A DNA stretch of 33,579 nt from JAZLFH01 sp045615705 (GTDB lineage Bacteria > Bacillota > Clostridia > UMGS1883), in contig JAZLFH010000018.1 in assembly GCA_045615705.1 (NCBI GenBank), forward strand, positions 1 through 33,579, given 5' to 3'. A program made the translations under genes and the position numbers. Below, piece after piece: positions 8,424 through 16,088 of this stretch (within the stretch, counting starts at the first letter, position 1; every line of letters starts with the position of its first letter). The notes under the pieces are model-generated. The model made no database searches and was not told the origin of the DNA. It was given only the letters and a program-made list of their open reading frames with translations.

Positions 8424-8662
8424 GGCTTTAAAAATAGCGTAGACCGTTTGATTAACATTTAAGATTTTAGTTTATGGTTTTAAATTAGTCTTGCTGAAAT
8501 TTTAAGTGTATCACATTTTTATAGTATTAAATTAAAGAAGAAATCTGCTTATTGCAGATTTCTTTTATATTATATATCAAACTACTGTCAAACCTTCCCT
8601 CTCGGCGTATGCACATACGCCTTCGGGGGCGGTTTAACAGTTCTACATCTATTTTTACACGC
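8424..8662 (+). repeat. Structured intergenic repeat, variant 3, full copy
   Basis: This element of about 239 bp has terminal repeats TAAAAATAGCGTAGACC near 8429 and the inverse of TAAAAATAGATGTAGAAC near 8641-8658. Arm A is closed by GTTTGAT and ATCAAAC and holds the hairpin at 8538-8566. Core arm B (8585-8640) is closed by CTGTCAAACC and GGTTTAACAG, with an inner perfect stem GGCGTATG/CATACGCC. The first 122 bases recur inverted at 1-122. The stretch between the Cys-rich gene and 9060 holds only repeats and terminators. Confidence 0.85.
8538..8566 (+). terminator. Intrinsic terminator hairpin inside variant 3
   Basis: AAGAAATCTGC pairs with GCAGATTTCTT around TTATT, followed by TTAT. It is well placed to end the zapA-efp-CD1247 transcript, about 120 bases past the last stop codon. 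Confidence 0.65.
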
Positions 8663-8666
8663 CTTC

Positions 8667-8850
8667 GGCTCTAAAAATACACCCCGAACGCCTTGTAAAA
8701 TGATTTTTAAATTATTTAAGATGAATAAACCCACCGTTTAGGTGGGTTTATTTTATTTTTATTACAAGGCTACCGTCAAACTTCCCCTCTCGGAGTATGT
8801 TCATACACCTTCGGGGTCAGTTTGGCGGTTCTGTGTGCATTTTTACACGC
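8667..8850 (+). repeat. Structured intergenic repeat, variant 1, copy 2
   Basis: This copy is joined head to tail to the variant 3 element and shares the GCCTTCGGCT junction. The terminal repeats are TAAAAATACACCCCGAAC at 8672-8689 and TTCTGTGTGCATTTTTA at about 8829-8845. Arm A is closed by GCCTTGTAA and TTACAAGGC and holds the hairpin at 8724-8752. Core arm B (8773-8828) is closed by CCGTCAAACT and AGTTTGGCGG. Confidence 0.88.
8724..8752. terminator. Terminator-like hairpin inside variant 1, copy 2
   Basis: AATAAACCCACC and GGTGGGTTTATT flank GTTTA, followed by a T-rich run. It is identical to the hairpins at 232-260 and 8917-8945. Confidence 0.6.
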
Positions 8851-8858
8851 CTTTCCTT

Positions 8859-8989
8859 CGGCTTTAAAAATACACCCCGAACGCCTTGTAAAATGATTTT
8901 TAGATTATTTAAGATGAATAAACCCACCGTTTAGGTGGGTTTATTTTATTTTTATTACAAGGCTACCGTCAAACTTCCCCTCTCGGAGC
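8859..8989 (+). repeat. Structured intergenic repeat, variant 1, copy 3, truncated
   Basis: This is a tandem direct copy of the preceding element. It is identical through arm A and its hairpin (8917-8945), and it breaks off inside the core at CTCTCGGAG (8989). The second half of the core and the right terminal repeat are missing. Unrelated sequence leading to the wal-operon terminator follows. Confidence 0.85.
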
Positions 8990-9011
8990 ATTAGTAAATA
9001 TATTCATAAAA

Positions 9012-9051
9012 ATATGCACCTTCAAAAGCGTTTGGCTTTTGGGGTGCATAT
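9012..9051 (-). terminator. Terminator of the wal operon
   Basis: ATATGCACC pairs with GGTGCATAT and continues into CAAAAGC/GCTTTTG around a short loop, giving a stem of about 17 bp with a bulge. On the minus strand it is followed by TTTTTATG. It lies 16 bases after the C_GCAxxG_C_C gene. Confidence 0.8.
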
Positions 9052-9067
9052 CAACAAGCGATGTTTT

Positions 9068-9514
9068 TTATCTGTTATTTTCAATAAACTCATCAAGAAT
9101 TCTTGCCGCACTTTTTACAAGTTCTGTGCAAGGACGCTTCTTATAATATTCTTCATTTCTTTCAGTCGGGTTTGGGGCTTTATCCTTAATTCCCGTAAGC
9201 ACACCGCAATTATACGAACCGTTCTCCTCTTTAAATTTATTAACCAACTCTTGCACCCTTTGGTATAAGAGTTTTTTCTCTTCATGCTTATTACTTTGGG
9301 AATATCCGTACAAAAGTCCCAAAACCAACAACATTCCGCTTACCGCTCCGCAGGTTTCTCTCATTCTTCCCATGCCTCCGCCAAAAGGAGATGCGATAAG
9401 GCTCATTTCTTTTTCATCTTTTTTTGTAACATCGCAAAATGCCATCGCTACCGCCTGAGAACAGTTGTAACCGTCTAAAAATAAATTATAAGCCAGTTTT
9501 TCGTGTTTCGTCAT
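9068..9514 (-). CDS. C_GCAxxG_C_C family protein
   Basis: The product is 148 aa and has the family signature: NCSQAV near residue 17, then FGGGMGRMRETCGAVSG, a later Cys in NCGVLTG, and Cys in RPCTEL. The conserved cysteines suggest metal or redox-centre binding. The biochemical function of the family is not established. No membrane segment or signal peptide is seen. Its start codon shares a base with the yycI stop codon (TAATG), so it is the last gene of the wal operon. That is an unexpected place for this family and may only reflect read-through organisation. Confidence 0.88.
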   Translation of the reverse strand: MTKHEKLAYNLFLDGYNCSQAVAMAFCDVTKKDEKEMSLIASPFGGGMGRMRETCGAVSGMLLVLGLLYGYSQSNKHEEKKLLYQRVQELVNKFKEENGSYNCGVLTGIKDKAPNPTERNEEYYKKRPCTELVKSAARILDEFIENNR

Positions 9515-10293
9515 TATTTCTCACCTGCTGTAAAATAATGTTCCTGCCCGCTATCCGTTGTTACCTGCCACACGGCAGACAGCGGTTTATATCCTTCGTA
9601 ATCAAATGTGCTTGGAATCATATACCCCACTTCAATTCCGACAATTTTTGAGCCTTCATAAAAGAAATCCTTAAACGAAGGGACAAACGAGAATATATGC
9701 TCTCCGTAATATGATGCTCCGTTTCGCCTTATCTCCGGCCATATACCCTCGACATAAGACAACTTTTTGTTTTCATCAAGTCCGGCAGTTAAATATGCTC
9801 CGAAAATCTGCTTTTTTTCGTAATAAAGACGGAATGTAACATATCCGTTATCCTCTTCTCCTTCTGCACTGCTCATGTCAAATCCTATTTTCTTTAATGC
9901 TTTTTTTACCTCGCTCACCGATGCTGTCTTTTGTTCTTTGTCTGTTTTAAAAATAAATCTGTCATCATTTACGGTAAGTGTTTTTCCGTCTTTTTGTGCT
10001 ATTGCACTGTCATCACTTGCCCAAAACGGAACCTCTTCTTTGAAAAACATTTTTGACAATTCCGCATGGGACAAAAACTTTCCGAAAATAGGGGTGAGTT
10101 TCGGGTATTTTTCATCTATAATGCTTTTATCAACGGTAAATTCGCTCTCGTTTAATATTTCACAGGCTGAATCTATCACCGTTTCGTCAACTTTTACATC
10201 TCTTTTTTCAAGGACAACGGCAGTTACAATGAGAAACAAATTAATTATGACAAGTATTGAAAGCATTATATTTTTAAGACTACTCCAACTCAT
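9514..10293 (-). CDS. yycI: YycI-like WalK regulatory membrane protein
   Basis: This 259-aa protein has a short cytoplasmic N terminus and one membrane helix at about residues 8-28. The rest is extracytoplasmic, with two related alpha/beta segments. The architecture and the position after a YycH-like gene match YycI. In Bacillus, YycI and YycH form a complex with the WalK sensor across the membrane and restrain it. Sequence identity to the classical proteins looks low, so the call leans on topology and context. The start lies inside the end of yycH (14-base overlap), with GAGGAGG upstream, which implies coupled translation. Confidence 0.75.
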   Translation of the reverse strand: MSWSSLKNIMLSILVIINLFLIVTAVVLEKRDVKVDETVIDSACEILNESEFTVDKSIIDEKYPKLTPIFGKFLSHAELSKMFFKEEVPFWASDDSAIAQKDGKTLTVNDDRFIFKTDKEQKTASVSEVKKALKKIGFDMSSAEGEEDNGYVTFRLYYEKKQIFGAYLTAGLDENKKLSYVEGIWPEIRRNGASYYGEHIFSFVPSFKDFFYEGSKIVGIEVGYMIPSTFDYEGYKPLSAVWQVTTDSGQEHYFTAGEK

Positions 10294-11659
10294 AATCTGC
10301 CTCCTCTGAATTAACTATGACATTTCCTTTTTGCGACACCGCCGTCCAATTTGCCTCAATCAGGTCTTTCTTTCCATCATCAAAATACGACAAGTACATA
10401 TCCGAAATTTCTGCCCTGTCGCTCGTCTGCGAAAATAAATCCGCTATATCATCAAGGGCACTTACAAACGGCACGGGCATAGACTTTTCTTTTGAAACCA
10501 AATACTTTCTGAGGTAGTGGCGATACTTTACAATTTTACCGCCTTTTACACTTACCTCTATTGCGTGCGACAAATCATTTATTTTTACCGCAACCGAATT
10601 TCCGCTTATATACGCATCAAATGTGAACTCCATGCTGTCGCCCTCTTTTGGAATATCACTTGTTAAAAGTACATCAAGCGGACTGTCGCTTACAGATTTC
10701 CACACCTTCTCAGAAAAGTCGATTACACCGCACAAAATGTCATACGGAGTGTCTGTTTTACTGAGCGGCAACGCATCTTTCTCACTTGATGCCCTGTATT
10801 CAAAATATCCGTCATTCCCAAGTTTTACAGTTGCGTAATTTTCAACATAGTTTACATAATTGTTTTCGTCCGTGTATTTACGCATTGGGTTAGGGGTAAA
10901 TGAGAAGTTTTTTAAAAGCGAAGATATTTTTTCTTCCGAAATAACAGGCACGGAGGTGATTTTGGGAACGCTTTCGGGGGTGTCGGTAAAAAGAAGCAGT
11001 GGAGATAGCCTTATAGCACTTTCAGCCTCCGACAAAAGAGTGTTAAAAGCAAACTCATAATATCCGTTTGCACCCTTTGCGTATGTAACAAGGTCATCTT
11101 GCGGGAATTTTTGATTGTTACTGAGTGTGTATTCGTAAATTTCCCTATTATCGGGTGTGCGAACAAGAAGTCGCACATTGTTTGACGATGTTGAAGGCAT
11201 TATAATGAAATCTTTTATCATTATTTTCGAATTTTTGGACGGCAAAAGTCCCATTGAATAGGAAAGTACCTCGCCTGTTAAAGTTATGGGGTACTCAACA
11301 TACACACTCGGACTGTTAAGTGAATTAAGCCACTTTTCATAGGTTATTTCTTTTTTTTGTGATGCATGCCCGTCCAAAAAACTTTTCAAAAGCGAATTTA
11401 CCCTGTCTTTAAGCGGTGAAAACGCAGGGTTCGTATTGTAATACGGAACCCAAAGCGAACCGTCATACACTACCAACTTTCTTGGCGTTGCAATGTTTTC
11501 TTTTGCAATGGAGTATTCTTTTTGCAAAAAATTTGATGAAACAAAAAAATCATAGCCATGAGGCCACAATTTTTGACTGAACCATATTTGAGAAGTTAAA
11601 AAAAGGCAGTTGGCAATTAAGATTATAATAACTGCAGATTTTACACGCTCTTTTAACAT
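10280..11659 (-). CDS. yycH: YycH-like WalK regulatory membrane protein
   Basis: The product is about 459 aa. A single N-terminal membrane helix (residues about 8-27, AVIIILIANCLFLTSQIWF) is followed by a large extracytoplasmic part. WSQ/WFSQ just after the helix and the long three-domain exterior fit YycH. In the known system it associates with YycI and WalK to tune wall-metabolism control. I chose the ATG at 11659 (MLKERVK), which has GAAGGTGATTGT in front; an upstream in-frame ATG at 11677 lacks a ribosome site. It lies 37 bases after the preceding secreted-protein gene and overlaps yycI. Confidence 0.78.
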   Translation of the reverse strand: MLKERVKSAVIIILIANCLFLTSQIWFSQKLWPHGYDFFVSSNFLQKEYSIAKENIATPRKLVVYDGSLWVPYYNTNPAFSPLKDRVNSLLKSFLDGHASQKKEITYEKWLNSLNSPSVYVEYPITLTGEVLSYSMGLLPSKNSKIMIKDFIIMPSTSSNNVRLLVRTPDNREIYEYTLSNNQKFPQDDLVTYAKGANGYYEFAFNTLLSEAESAIRLSPLLLFTDTPESVPKITSVPVISEEKISSLLKNFSFTPNPMRKYTDENNYVNYVENYATVKLGNDGYFEYRASSEKDALPLSKTDTPYDILCGVIDFSEKVWKSVSDSPLDVLLTSDIPKEGDSMEFTFDAYISGNSVAVKINDLSHAIEVSVKGGKIVKYRHYLRKYLVSKEKSMPVPFVSALDDIADLFSQTSDRAEISDMYLSYFDDGKKDLIEANWTAVSQKGNVIVNSEEADYELE

Positions 11660-11696
11660 ACAATCACCTTCAAACACAGGGTATAAACCGCTATGC

Positions 11697-12170
11697 TCAG
11701 TTAAGCCAACCGCTGAAATTACATGAATTTGTTATTGCACGAATATTCGTGATAATATCGTAGCGAAGCATATTGATATCAAAATAAACTAACTGATATG
11801 TACCGTCTGTTGCTTCTGCTCTCACCATAAAAAGGTTATGTCCTTCGTTTAAGTTTACCTGGCGGTAGAAAATTCCGGTTGCACCAAGAGTGCCTTCCTG
11901 ACGATAACCGCTTTCATTATACATAATGCGATAATCTAAACCGTCAAACTTATAAAGTGCAACTCCAACGCCCTTTGAACCGATGCCCGTAATTCCATAC
12001 ACAGTACGAAGTGTGGCACTGTTTGAAGTTTCGGGCTTCTTTATTGATATTAAATTGTCCGTAATTCCTTGTGTACCGGGTGCTACTGTTTCGGGGTGAT
12101 ACGCAAATGCTATTGTCGAACACGAAACAATCATAACCATTGCCATAAGGAAAACCAACGCACGCTTCAT
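11697..12170 (-). CDS. Secreted protein of unknown function in the wal operon
   Basis: The product is 157 aa with a clear signal peptide (about residues 1-23, ending AFA before YHPE). The mature part is about 134 residues, rich in beta-prone Tyr, Gly and Thr, and has a single Cys near the C terminus. I do not recognise the family; a compact Ig-like or beta-sandwich fold is a guess. It stands between walK and yycH, and a WalR-box-like site and a -10 element lie just upstream. It may therefore be an output gene of WalR as well as part of the operon. GAGGAACAAAA precedes the ATG. Confidence 0.75.
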   Translation of the reverse strand: MKRALVFLMAMVMIVSCSTIAFAYHPETVAPGTQGITDNLISIKKPETSNSATLRTVYGITGIGSKGVGVALYKFDGLDYRIMYNESGYRQEGTLGATGIFYRQVNLNEGHNLFMVRAEATDGTYQLVYFDINMLRYDIITNIRAITNSCNFSGWLN

Positions 12171-12206
12171 TTTTGTTCCTCTGCTTCTATATCATTCTAT
12201 GCTTAT

Positions 12207-12239
12207 ATTATAGACTAACTTTGTTACAAACCTATTACA
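12207..12239 (-). promoter_or_regulatory. WalR-box-like direct repeat and -10 element
   Basis: Read on the minus strand, TGTAAT-AGGTT-TGTAAC (12239 to 12223) fits the published WalR consensus TGTWAH-N5-TGTWAH at every position. TATAAT (12212 to 12207) begins 10 bases further downstream. The box thus covers the place of the -35 element, which is otherwise poor. That layout is typical of a response-regulator-activated promoter. It precedes the unknown secreted-protein gene. Confidence 0.65.
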
Positions 12240-12265
12240 TCCGTCTTAACAATAAATAACAATTA

Positions 12266-14005
12266 TCAAAGCGGGAGGCTTATTGTAACCTTTGTGCCTT
12301 TTCTCTTTTCGCTATCAATATATATTTTACCGCCGTGAAGTTCCACTATTTCTTTTGCTATCGCCAATCCCAGACCTGTTCCGCCCGATTCACGGCTCCT
12401 TGCTTTATCCACACGGTAAAACCGGTCGAAAATCCTTGGCAGGTCTTCTTTGGGAATGCCTATTCCGTTGTCCGCTACTCTTATAAACACATCGTTTTTG
12501 TGAAGTCCGCACGACACATCTACCCGACCTCCGTCAGGGGTGTATTTTAAGGCGTTTGATACAAGATTTACCAACACCTGTTCAATCTTGTCGGGGTCGC
12601 CCATATAAAGAGGCATATCGGTTTCCTTTTTAAATGTGAGTGCATGGCGGCGACTTTTTGCTTCGAGTGAAAATGCCGATACAACGCTGTCGCACATTTG
12701 AGAAACATCAAATCTTTCTTTTTTAATTGCTCTTGATGTACTGTCAAGTTGCGAAAGTGTCAAAAGGTCTTTTACGAGCCTTGTCATTCTGTCCGCTTGG
12801 TTCTCAATTACTTTTACAAACTGCACCGTTGACTGCGATTCCGGATTATCTCTTTCTATATCAATTACGGTTTCCGCATAACTTTTAATAGTGGCAATAG
12901 GCGTTCTTAATTCGTGAGATACATCGGCGACAAACTCTTTTCTCGCATTGTCAAGTCTTAAATGTTCGGTAATGTCTTGGAAAACCACAACAACGCCCGC
13001 TGCTCTTTCATGCTCCATGTTAAACGGTGCAAAACACGCCTTGACAGTCTTGCCGTTTATTTCAATGTTTCTCTCTACTGCTTTCTCGTGTTCAAGATAT
13101 ATTATTTGCTCTATTGTAATATCCACGCCGAGTGATAAAAAAAGAGTATTAAAATCTTTTTTGTCAAACCCTGAAAGCAAAACCTCGGCAGCAGGGTTAA
13201 TATGCAAAAGTTCGCCGTTGGAGTCAAACGCAGAAAGTCCGTCCGACATATGGTAAAGGATTGTTTCAATTTTGTTTTTTTCCGCGCTTATTTCTTCATA
13301 GCCTTTTTTTATGCGAAGTGCCATATCGTTAAAGGCAACTGTCATACGACCTATTTCATCTCGGGAACGGACCTCTGTTCTTCCGCCGAAATCTCCGCCA
13401 CGCATCGCTTCTGCCCTGTATTGGAGCGTTGAAATTGGTGCAATAATCGTTCTTGCCAAGAAAAATCCTATAAACGCACTTAGAAGCAGTCCGAAAAGAA
13501 GCGACCATAAAATATTTATAAAAATGTTTTTGGTAATTTCAAAAAGTTCGGTCTTGGAATCTCGTATATATACTATATAACCGCCCTCAATGGGAAGTGC
13601 AAAATCCATATATTTGGAATCCCGGTCTATATTTTTACCTACCTCGCCCGAAAGTGCCAAAAGCACATTTTCGCTCACCTCGACCGAAGCAACCGATGAA
13701 GAACTCGTAGATAACACCTTTGCATTTTTATCAAGCACGAAGAAATTCCTGTACGAATCTATACCCATCTGCACCGAATACAGAGCCAAAAGGTCATATA
13801 CTTTCTTTTCTCCGCCGTTTTTACTCGCATCATCCAAAGTCTTTTTAAACTCGGAAGTAAAAACTTTTTCCTGCATCGTTTGTGAAAATGTATTGTGATA
13901 GTATGCCGAAATATTTTGCAACAAAAAAGTACCTACCACTATCATCACGGAAACGGTAAGCATTAAAAACACTGCTATGATTTTCCACTGAATGCTTTTA
14001 AACAC
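12266..14005 (-). CDS. walK: Sensor histidine kinase WalK
   Basis: The product is 579 aa, close to the usual WalK length of about 600. It has a first membrane helix (about 8-30), an extracytoplasmic Cache-like domain (about 35-160) and a second helix (about 161-185). These are followed by HAMP (about 187-240), PAS (about 245-345), HisKA with the phospho-accepting His364 in SHELRTP, and HATPase with the N box around Asn484, DNGIGIP at 512-518 and GTGLGL near 542. WalK senses wall turnover and phosphorylates WalR. The start is GTG with a weak ribosome site 16 bases after walR, consistent with coupling to walR. Confidence 0.95.
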   Translation of the reverse strand: MFKSIQWKIIAVFLMLTVSVMIVVGTFLLQNISAYYHNTFSQTMQEKVFTSEFKKTLDDASKNGGEKKVYDLLALYSVQMGIDSYRNFFVLDKNAKVLSTSSSSVASVEVSENVLLALSGEVGKNIDRDSKYMDFALPIEGGYIVYIRDSKTELFEITKNIFINILWSLLFGLLLSAFIGFFLARTIIAPISTLQYRAEAMRGGDFGGRTEVRSRDEIGRMTVAFNDMALRIKKGYEEISAEKNKIETILYHMSDGLSAFDSNGELLHINPAAEVLLSGFDKKDFNTLFLSLGVDITIEQIIYLEHEKAVERNIEINGKTVKACFAPFNMEHERAAGVVVVFQDITEHLRLDNARKEFVADVSHELRTPIATIKSYAETVIDIERDNPESQSTVQFVKVIENQADRMTRLVKDLLTLSQLDSTSRAIKKERFDVSQMCDSVVSAFSLEAKSRRHALTFKKETDMPLYMGDPDKIEQVLVNLVSNALKYTPDGGRVDVSCGLHKNDVFIRVADNGIGIPKEDLPRIFDRFYRVDKARSRESGGTGLGLAIAKEIVELHGGKIYIDSEKRKGTKVTISLPL

Positions 14006-14021
14006 TTTTTTTCACTCACAA

Positions 14022-14711
14022 TTACTTATTAAAGTAGTAGCCCACTCCACGCTTTGTCATTACATAACTCGGATTTGCCGGGTCGTCTTCAATCTTTTCA
14101 CGAAGCCTTCTCACGGTAACATCTACCGTTCTTACATCTCCGTAATACTCGTATCCCCACACTTTTTCAAGCAAGACTTCACGATTAAATATCTTTTCCG
14201 GCTGTTGTGCCAAAAATTTGACAAGTTCAAACTCTCTGAGCGTGAGTTCAATAACTTTACCGTTCTTTTTAAGTTCATATCGCTCGGGATTTATGGTGAT
14301 TTCACCAAAAGTCATTTCCTGCTTGGCTTGCTCGGGCGTGATTTCTGTTGTAATTCTTCTTAAATTAGCCTTTACTCTTGCCAAAAGTGCCCTTACCGAA
14401 AACGGCTTTGTTACATAGTCGTCCGCACCGAGTTCCAATCCCAAAACCTGGTCAACCTCTTCATCACGGGCTGTGAGCATAACAATGGGTGTGTTTTTCT
14501 TTTCTCTAATCTTTTTGCAAACTTCAAACCCGTCCATTTTGGGAAGCATAACATCCAAAAGTATTAAGTCGGGGTTCTCATTCAGAGCCAAATACAACCC
14601 CGCCTCACCGTCAAAGGCGTGAATAACCTTATATCCCTCTTTTTTTAAGTTAAATTCTAAAATATCTACAATAGGTTTTTCGTCATCTACAACAAGTATC
14701 AATCTATCCAA
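14022..14711 (-). CDS. walR: Response regulator WalR (OmpR family)
   Basis: The product is 229 aa. The receiver domain has the acidic pair Asp9-Asp10, phospho-acceptor Asp53 in LLLDVMLP, Thr in MLTARDEE and Lys in DYVTKPFS. A winged-helix domain with LTLREFELV and DVRTVDVTVRRLREKIEDDP follows and ends in RGVGYYF. WalR controls cell-wall hydrolase and related genes and is often essential in low-GC Gram-positives. I chose the TTG at 14711, which has AAGGTGG 8 bases upstream and gives the normal MDRLILVVDDE start. It is the first gene of the wal operon and has its own strong promoter. Confidence 0.96.
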   Translation of the reverse strand: MDRLILVVDDEKPIVDILEFNLKKEGYKVIHAFDGEAGLYLALNENPDLILLDVMLPKMDGFEVCKKIREKKNTPIVMLTARDEEVDQVLGLELGADDYVTKPFSVRALLARVKANLRRITTEITPEQAKQEMTFGEITINPERYELKKNGKVIELTLREFELVKFLAQQPEKIFNREVLLEKVWGYEYYGDVRTVDVTVRRLREKIEDDPANPSYVMTKRGVGYYFNK

Positions 14712-14745
14712 TTTAAACGCCACCTTTATATAATAATACACAATT

Positions 14746-14774
14746 ATATTATAGCATATTTTTTTAATTGTCAA
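14746..14774 (-). promoter_or_regulatory. Sigma-A promoter of the wal operon
   Basis: On the minus strand, TTGACA (14774 to 14769) is followed by TATAATATAAT. A 17-base spacer gives TAATAT (14751 to 14746), and a 15-base spacer gives TATAAT (14753 to 14748). It lies about 35 bases before the walR TTG. Confidence 0.8.
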
Positions 14775-14808
14775 GAAAAATGCCGTTTGACGGTTTTAAC
14801 GGTAAAAT

Positions 14809-14846
14809 AAAAGGATTGTAAAACAAATGTTTTTACAATCCTTTTT
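14809..14846. terminator. Bidirectional terminator between pfkA and walR
   Basis: AAAAGGATTGTAAAA pairs with TTTTTACAATCCTTTT around CAAATG. A T-run follows on both strands. On the minus strand it would end the phosphofructokinase transcript, after the repeat element and just before the wal promoter. Confidence 0.8.
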
Positions 14847-14863
14847 GAAGTCGTCATGCTTTT

Positions 14864-15086
14864 TTACAGCCCTTGGGCGACTAAAAAAGTACGCAGAACG
14901 GACAAACCGAACCCGAAGGCGTACGAAGGTACTCCGAGAGGTGAAGTTTGTCCGTAGCATAAAGAATTAGTTTTATTAAATTTTGTTAAGAACCAAGTTT
15001 TTTTCTTAACTTTAAAAATCATATAGCAAAGTAAATGTTATTCTTTGTTTCTCTCTTTATGCGTTCGGTGTGCTTTTTTACAGCCC
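14864..15086 (+). repeat. Structured intergenic repeat, variant 2, full copy
   Basis: The element is about 223 bp. Its terminal repeats TAAAAAAGTACGCAGAAC (14882-14899) and the inverse of TAAAAAAGCACACCGAAC (about 15062-15079) differ at three positions. Core arm (14898-14955): ACGGACAAAC pairs with GTTTGTCCGT. The second arm is closed by GCATAAAG and CTTTATGC and holds GTTAAGAA/TTCTTAAC. It lies between pfkA and the walR promoter region. An inverted copy starts at 33407. Confidence 0.86.
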
Positions 15087-15089
15087 TAA

Positions 15090-16070
15090 TTATATTGAGA
15101 TTTCGTTACTTATTGAATATAGCCTTGAATCAAACTCTTTTTTCATCTGCAAAGCTTCTTCAATGTCGTAATCCATAACACTTCCGCCACGAAGCACCAC
15201 AACACGATTGCCTATGCCGTTTGCCAGAAGTTCAACTGCATGGTAACCCATCTTGGTTGCTACAACTCTGTCCTTTGCGGTAGGAGAACCACCTCGTTGA
15301 ACATATCCAAGCACGGTAGAGCGTGTCTTAACTCCGACAGTTTCTTCGATGTCTTTTGCCATTTTTGTAACACCGCCCTCGTATTGAACACCCTCTGCAA
15401 CAAGAATAATAAAATGCTTTTTGCCAAGACCGCGGGTATATCTCATTCTCTCAACTATATCACGGTTAAAATCAAACGGAAGTTCGGGAACGAGAATTGC
15501 CATAGCACCCGTTGCAATACCCGCATTTAGAGCAAGGTAACCGCAATGGCGTCCCATAACCTCAATCAGTGAGCAACGGTCGTGAGAGTTTGAAGTATCA
15601 CGGATTTTATCGACACTTTCGATAATCGTATTAAGTGCCGTATCAACACCTATCGTGTAATCGGAGCAAGAAATGTCATTGTCAATCGTAGCAGGTATCC
15701 CAACGCAGGGAATTCCTCTTTCGGAAAGGTCTTTTGCACCGCGGAATGTTCCGTCTCCTCCGATTGTTACAAGACCGTCAAGTCCGAATTGTTTGCAAGT
15801 AAGAATTGCTTTTTGCATACCCGATTCCGTTGCAAATTCATCGCAACGGGCAGAATACAGTGCCGTTCCTCCACGATGCAGAATCTCGGAAACACTACGC
15901 ATATCCATTTTTTTCAGGTCGCCGTTTATAAGTCCCTGATAGCCTCTGACAACGCCAAACACTTCAAGCCCTTTTGAGAGTGCCGTTCTTGTAACGGCAC
16001 GGATTGCGGCATTCATTCCCGAAGCATCACCGCCGCTTGTCAAAACGCCTATTCGTTTTACCTCGCCCAT
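15090..16070 (-). CDS. pfkA: ATP-dependent 6-phosphofructokinase
   Basis: The product is 326 aa, close to the usual bacterial PfkA length of about 320. It has LTSGGDASGMN at residues 10-20, GGDGT at 104-108 and GIPATIDND around 124-132, which carries the catalytic Asp. EVMGRHCGYLA and GYVQRGGSPTAKDR follow. Gly in GGDG and Ala before TIDND mark an ATP-using rather than a PPi-using enzyme. It phosphorylates fructose 6-phosphate to the 1,6-bisphosphate in glycolysis. The gene starts 18 bases after the PPi-type enzyme, with AAGGCGG in front, so the two form an operon. Confidence 0.97.
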   Translation of the reverse strand: MGEVKRIGVLTSGGDASGMNAAIRAVTRTALSKGLEVFGVVRGYQGLINGDLKKMDMRSVSEILHRGGTALYSARCDEFATESGMQKAILTCKQFGLDGLVTIGGDGTFRGAKDLSERGIPCVGIPATIDNDISCSDYTIGVDTALNTIIESVDKIRDTSNSHDRCSLIEVMGRHCGYLALNAGIATGAMAILVPELPFDFNRDIVERMRYTRGLGKKHFIILVAEGVQYEGGVTKMAKDIEETVGVKTRSTVLGYVQRGGSPTAKDRVVATKMGYHAVELLANGIGNRVVVLRGGSVMDYDIEEALQMKKEFDSRLYSISNEISI

Positions 16071-16088
16071 AATTACACCGCCTTAAAA

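Noticed and set aside
9014..9268. A plus-strand frame opposite the C_GCAxxG_C_C gene
   Set aside because: It begins inside the wal-operon terminator and covers the complement of a recognised family gene.
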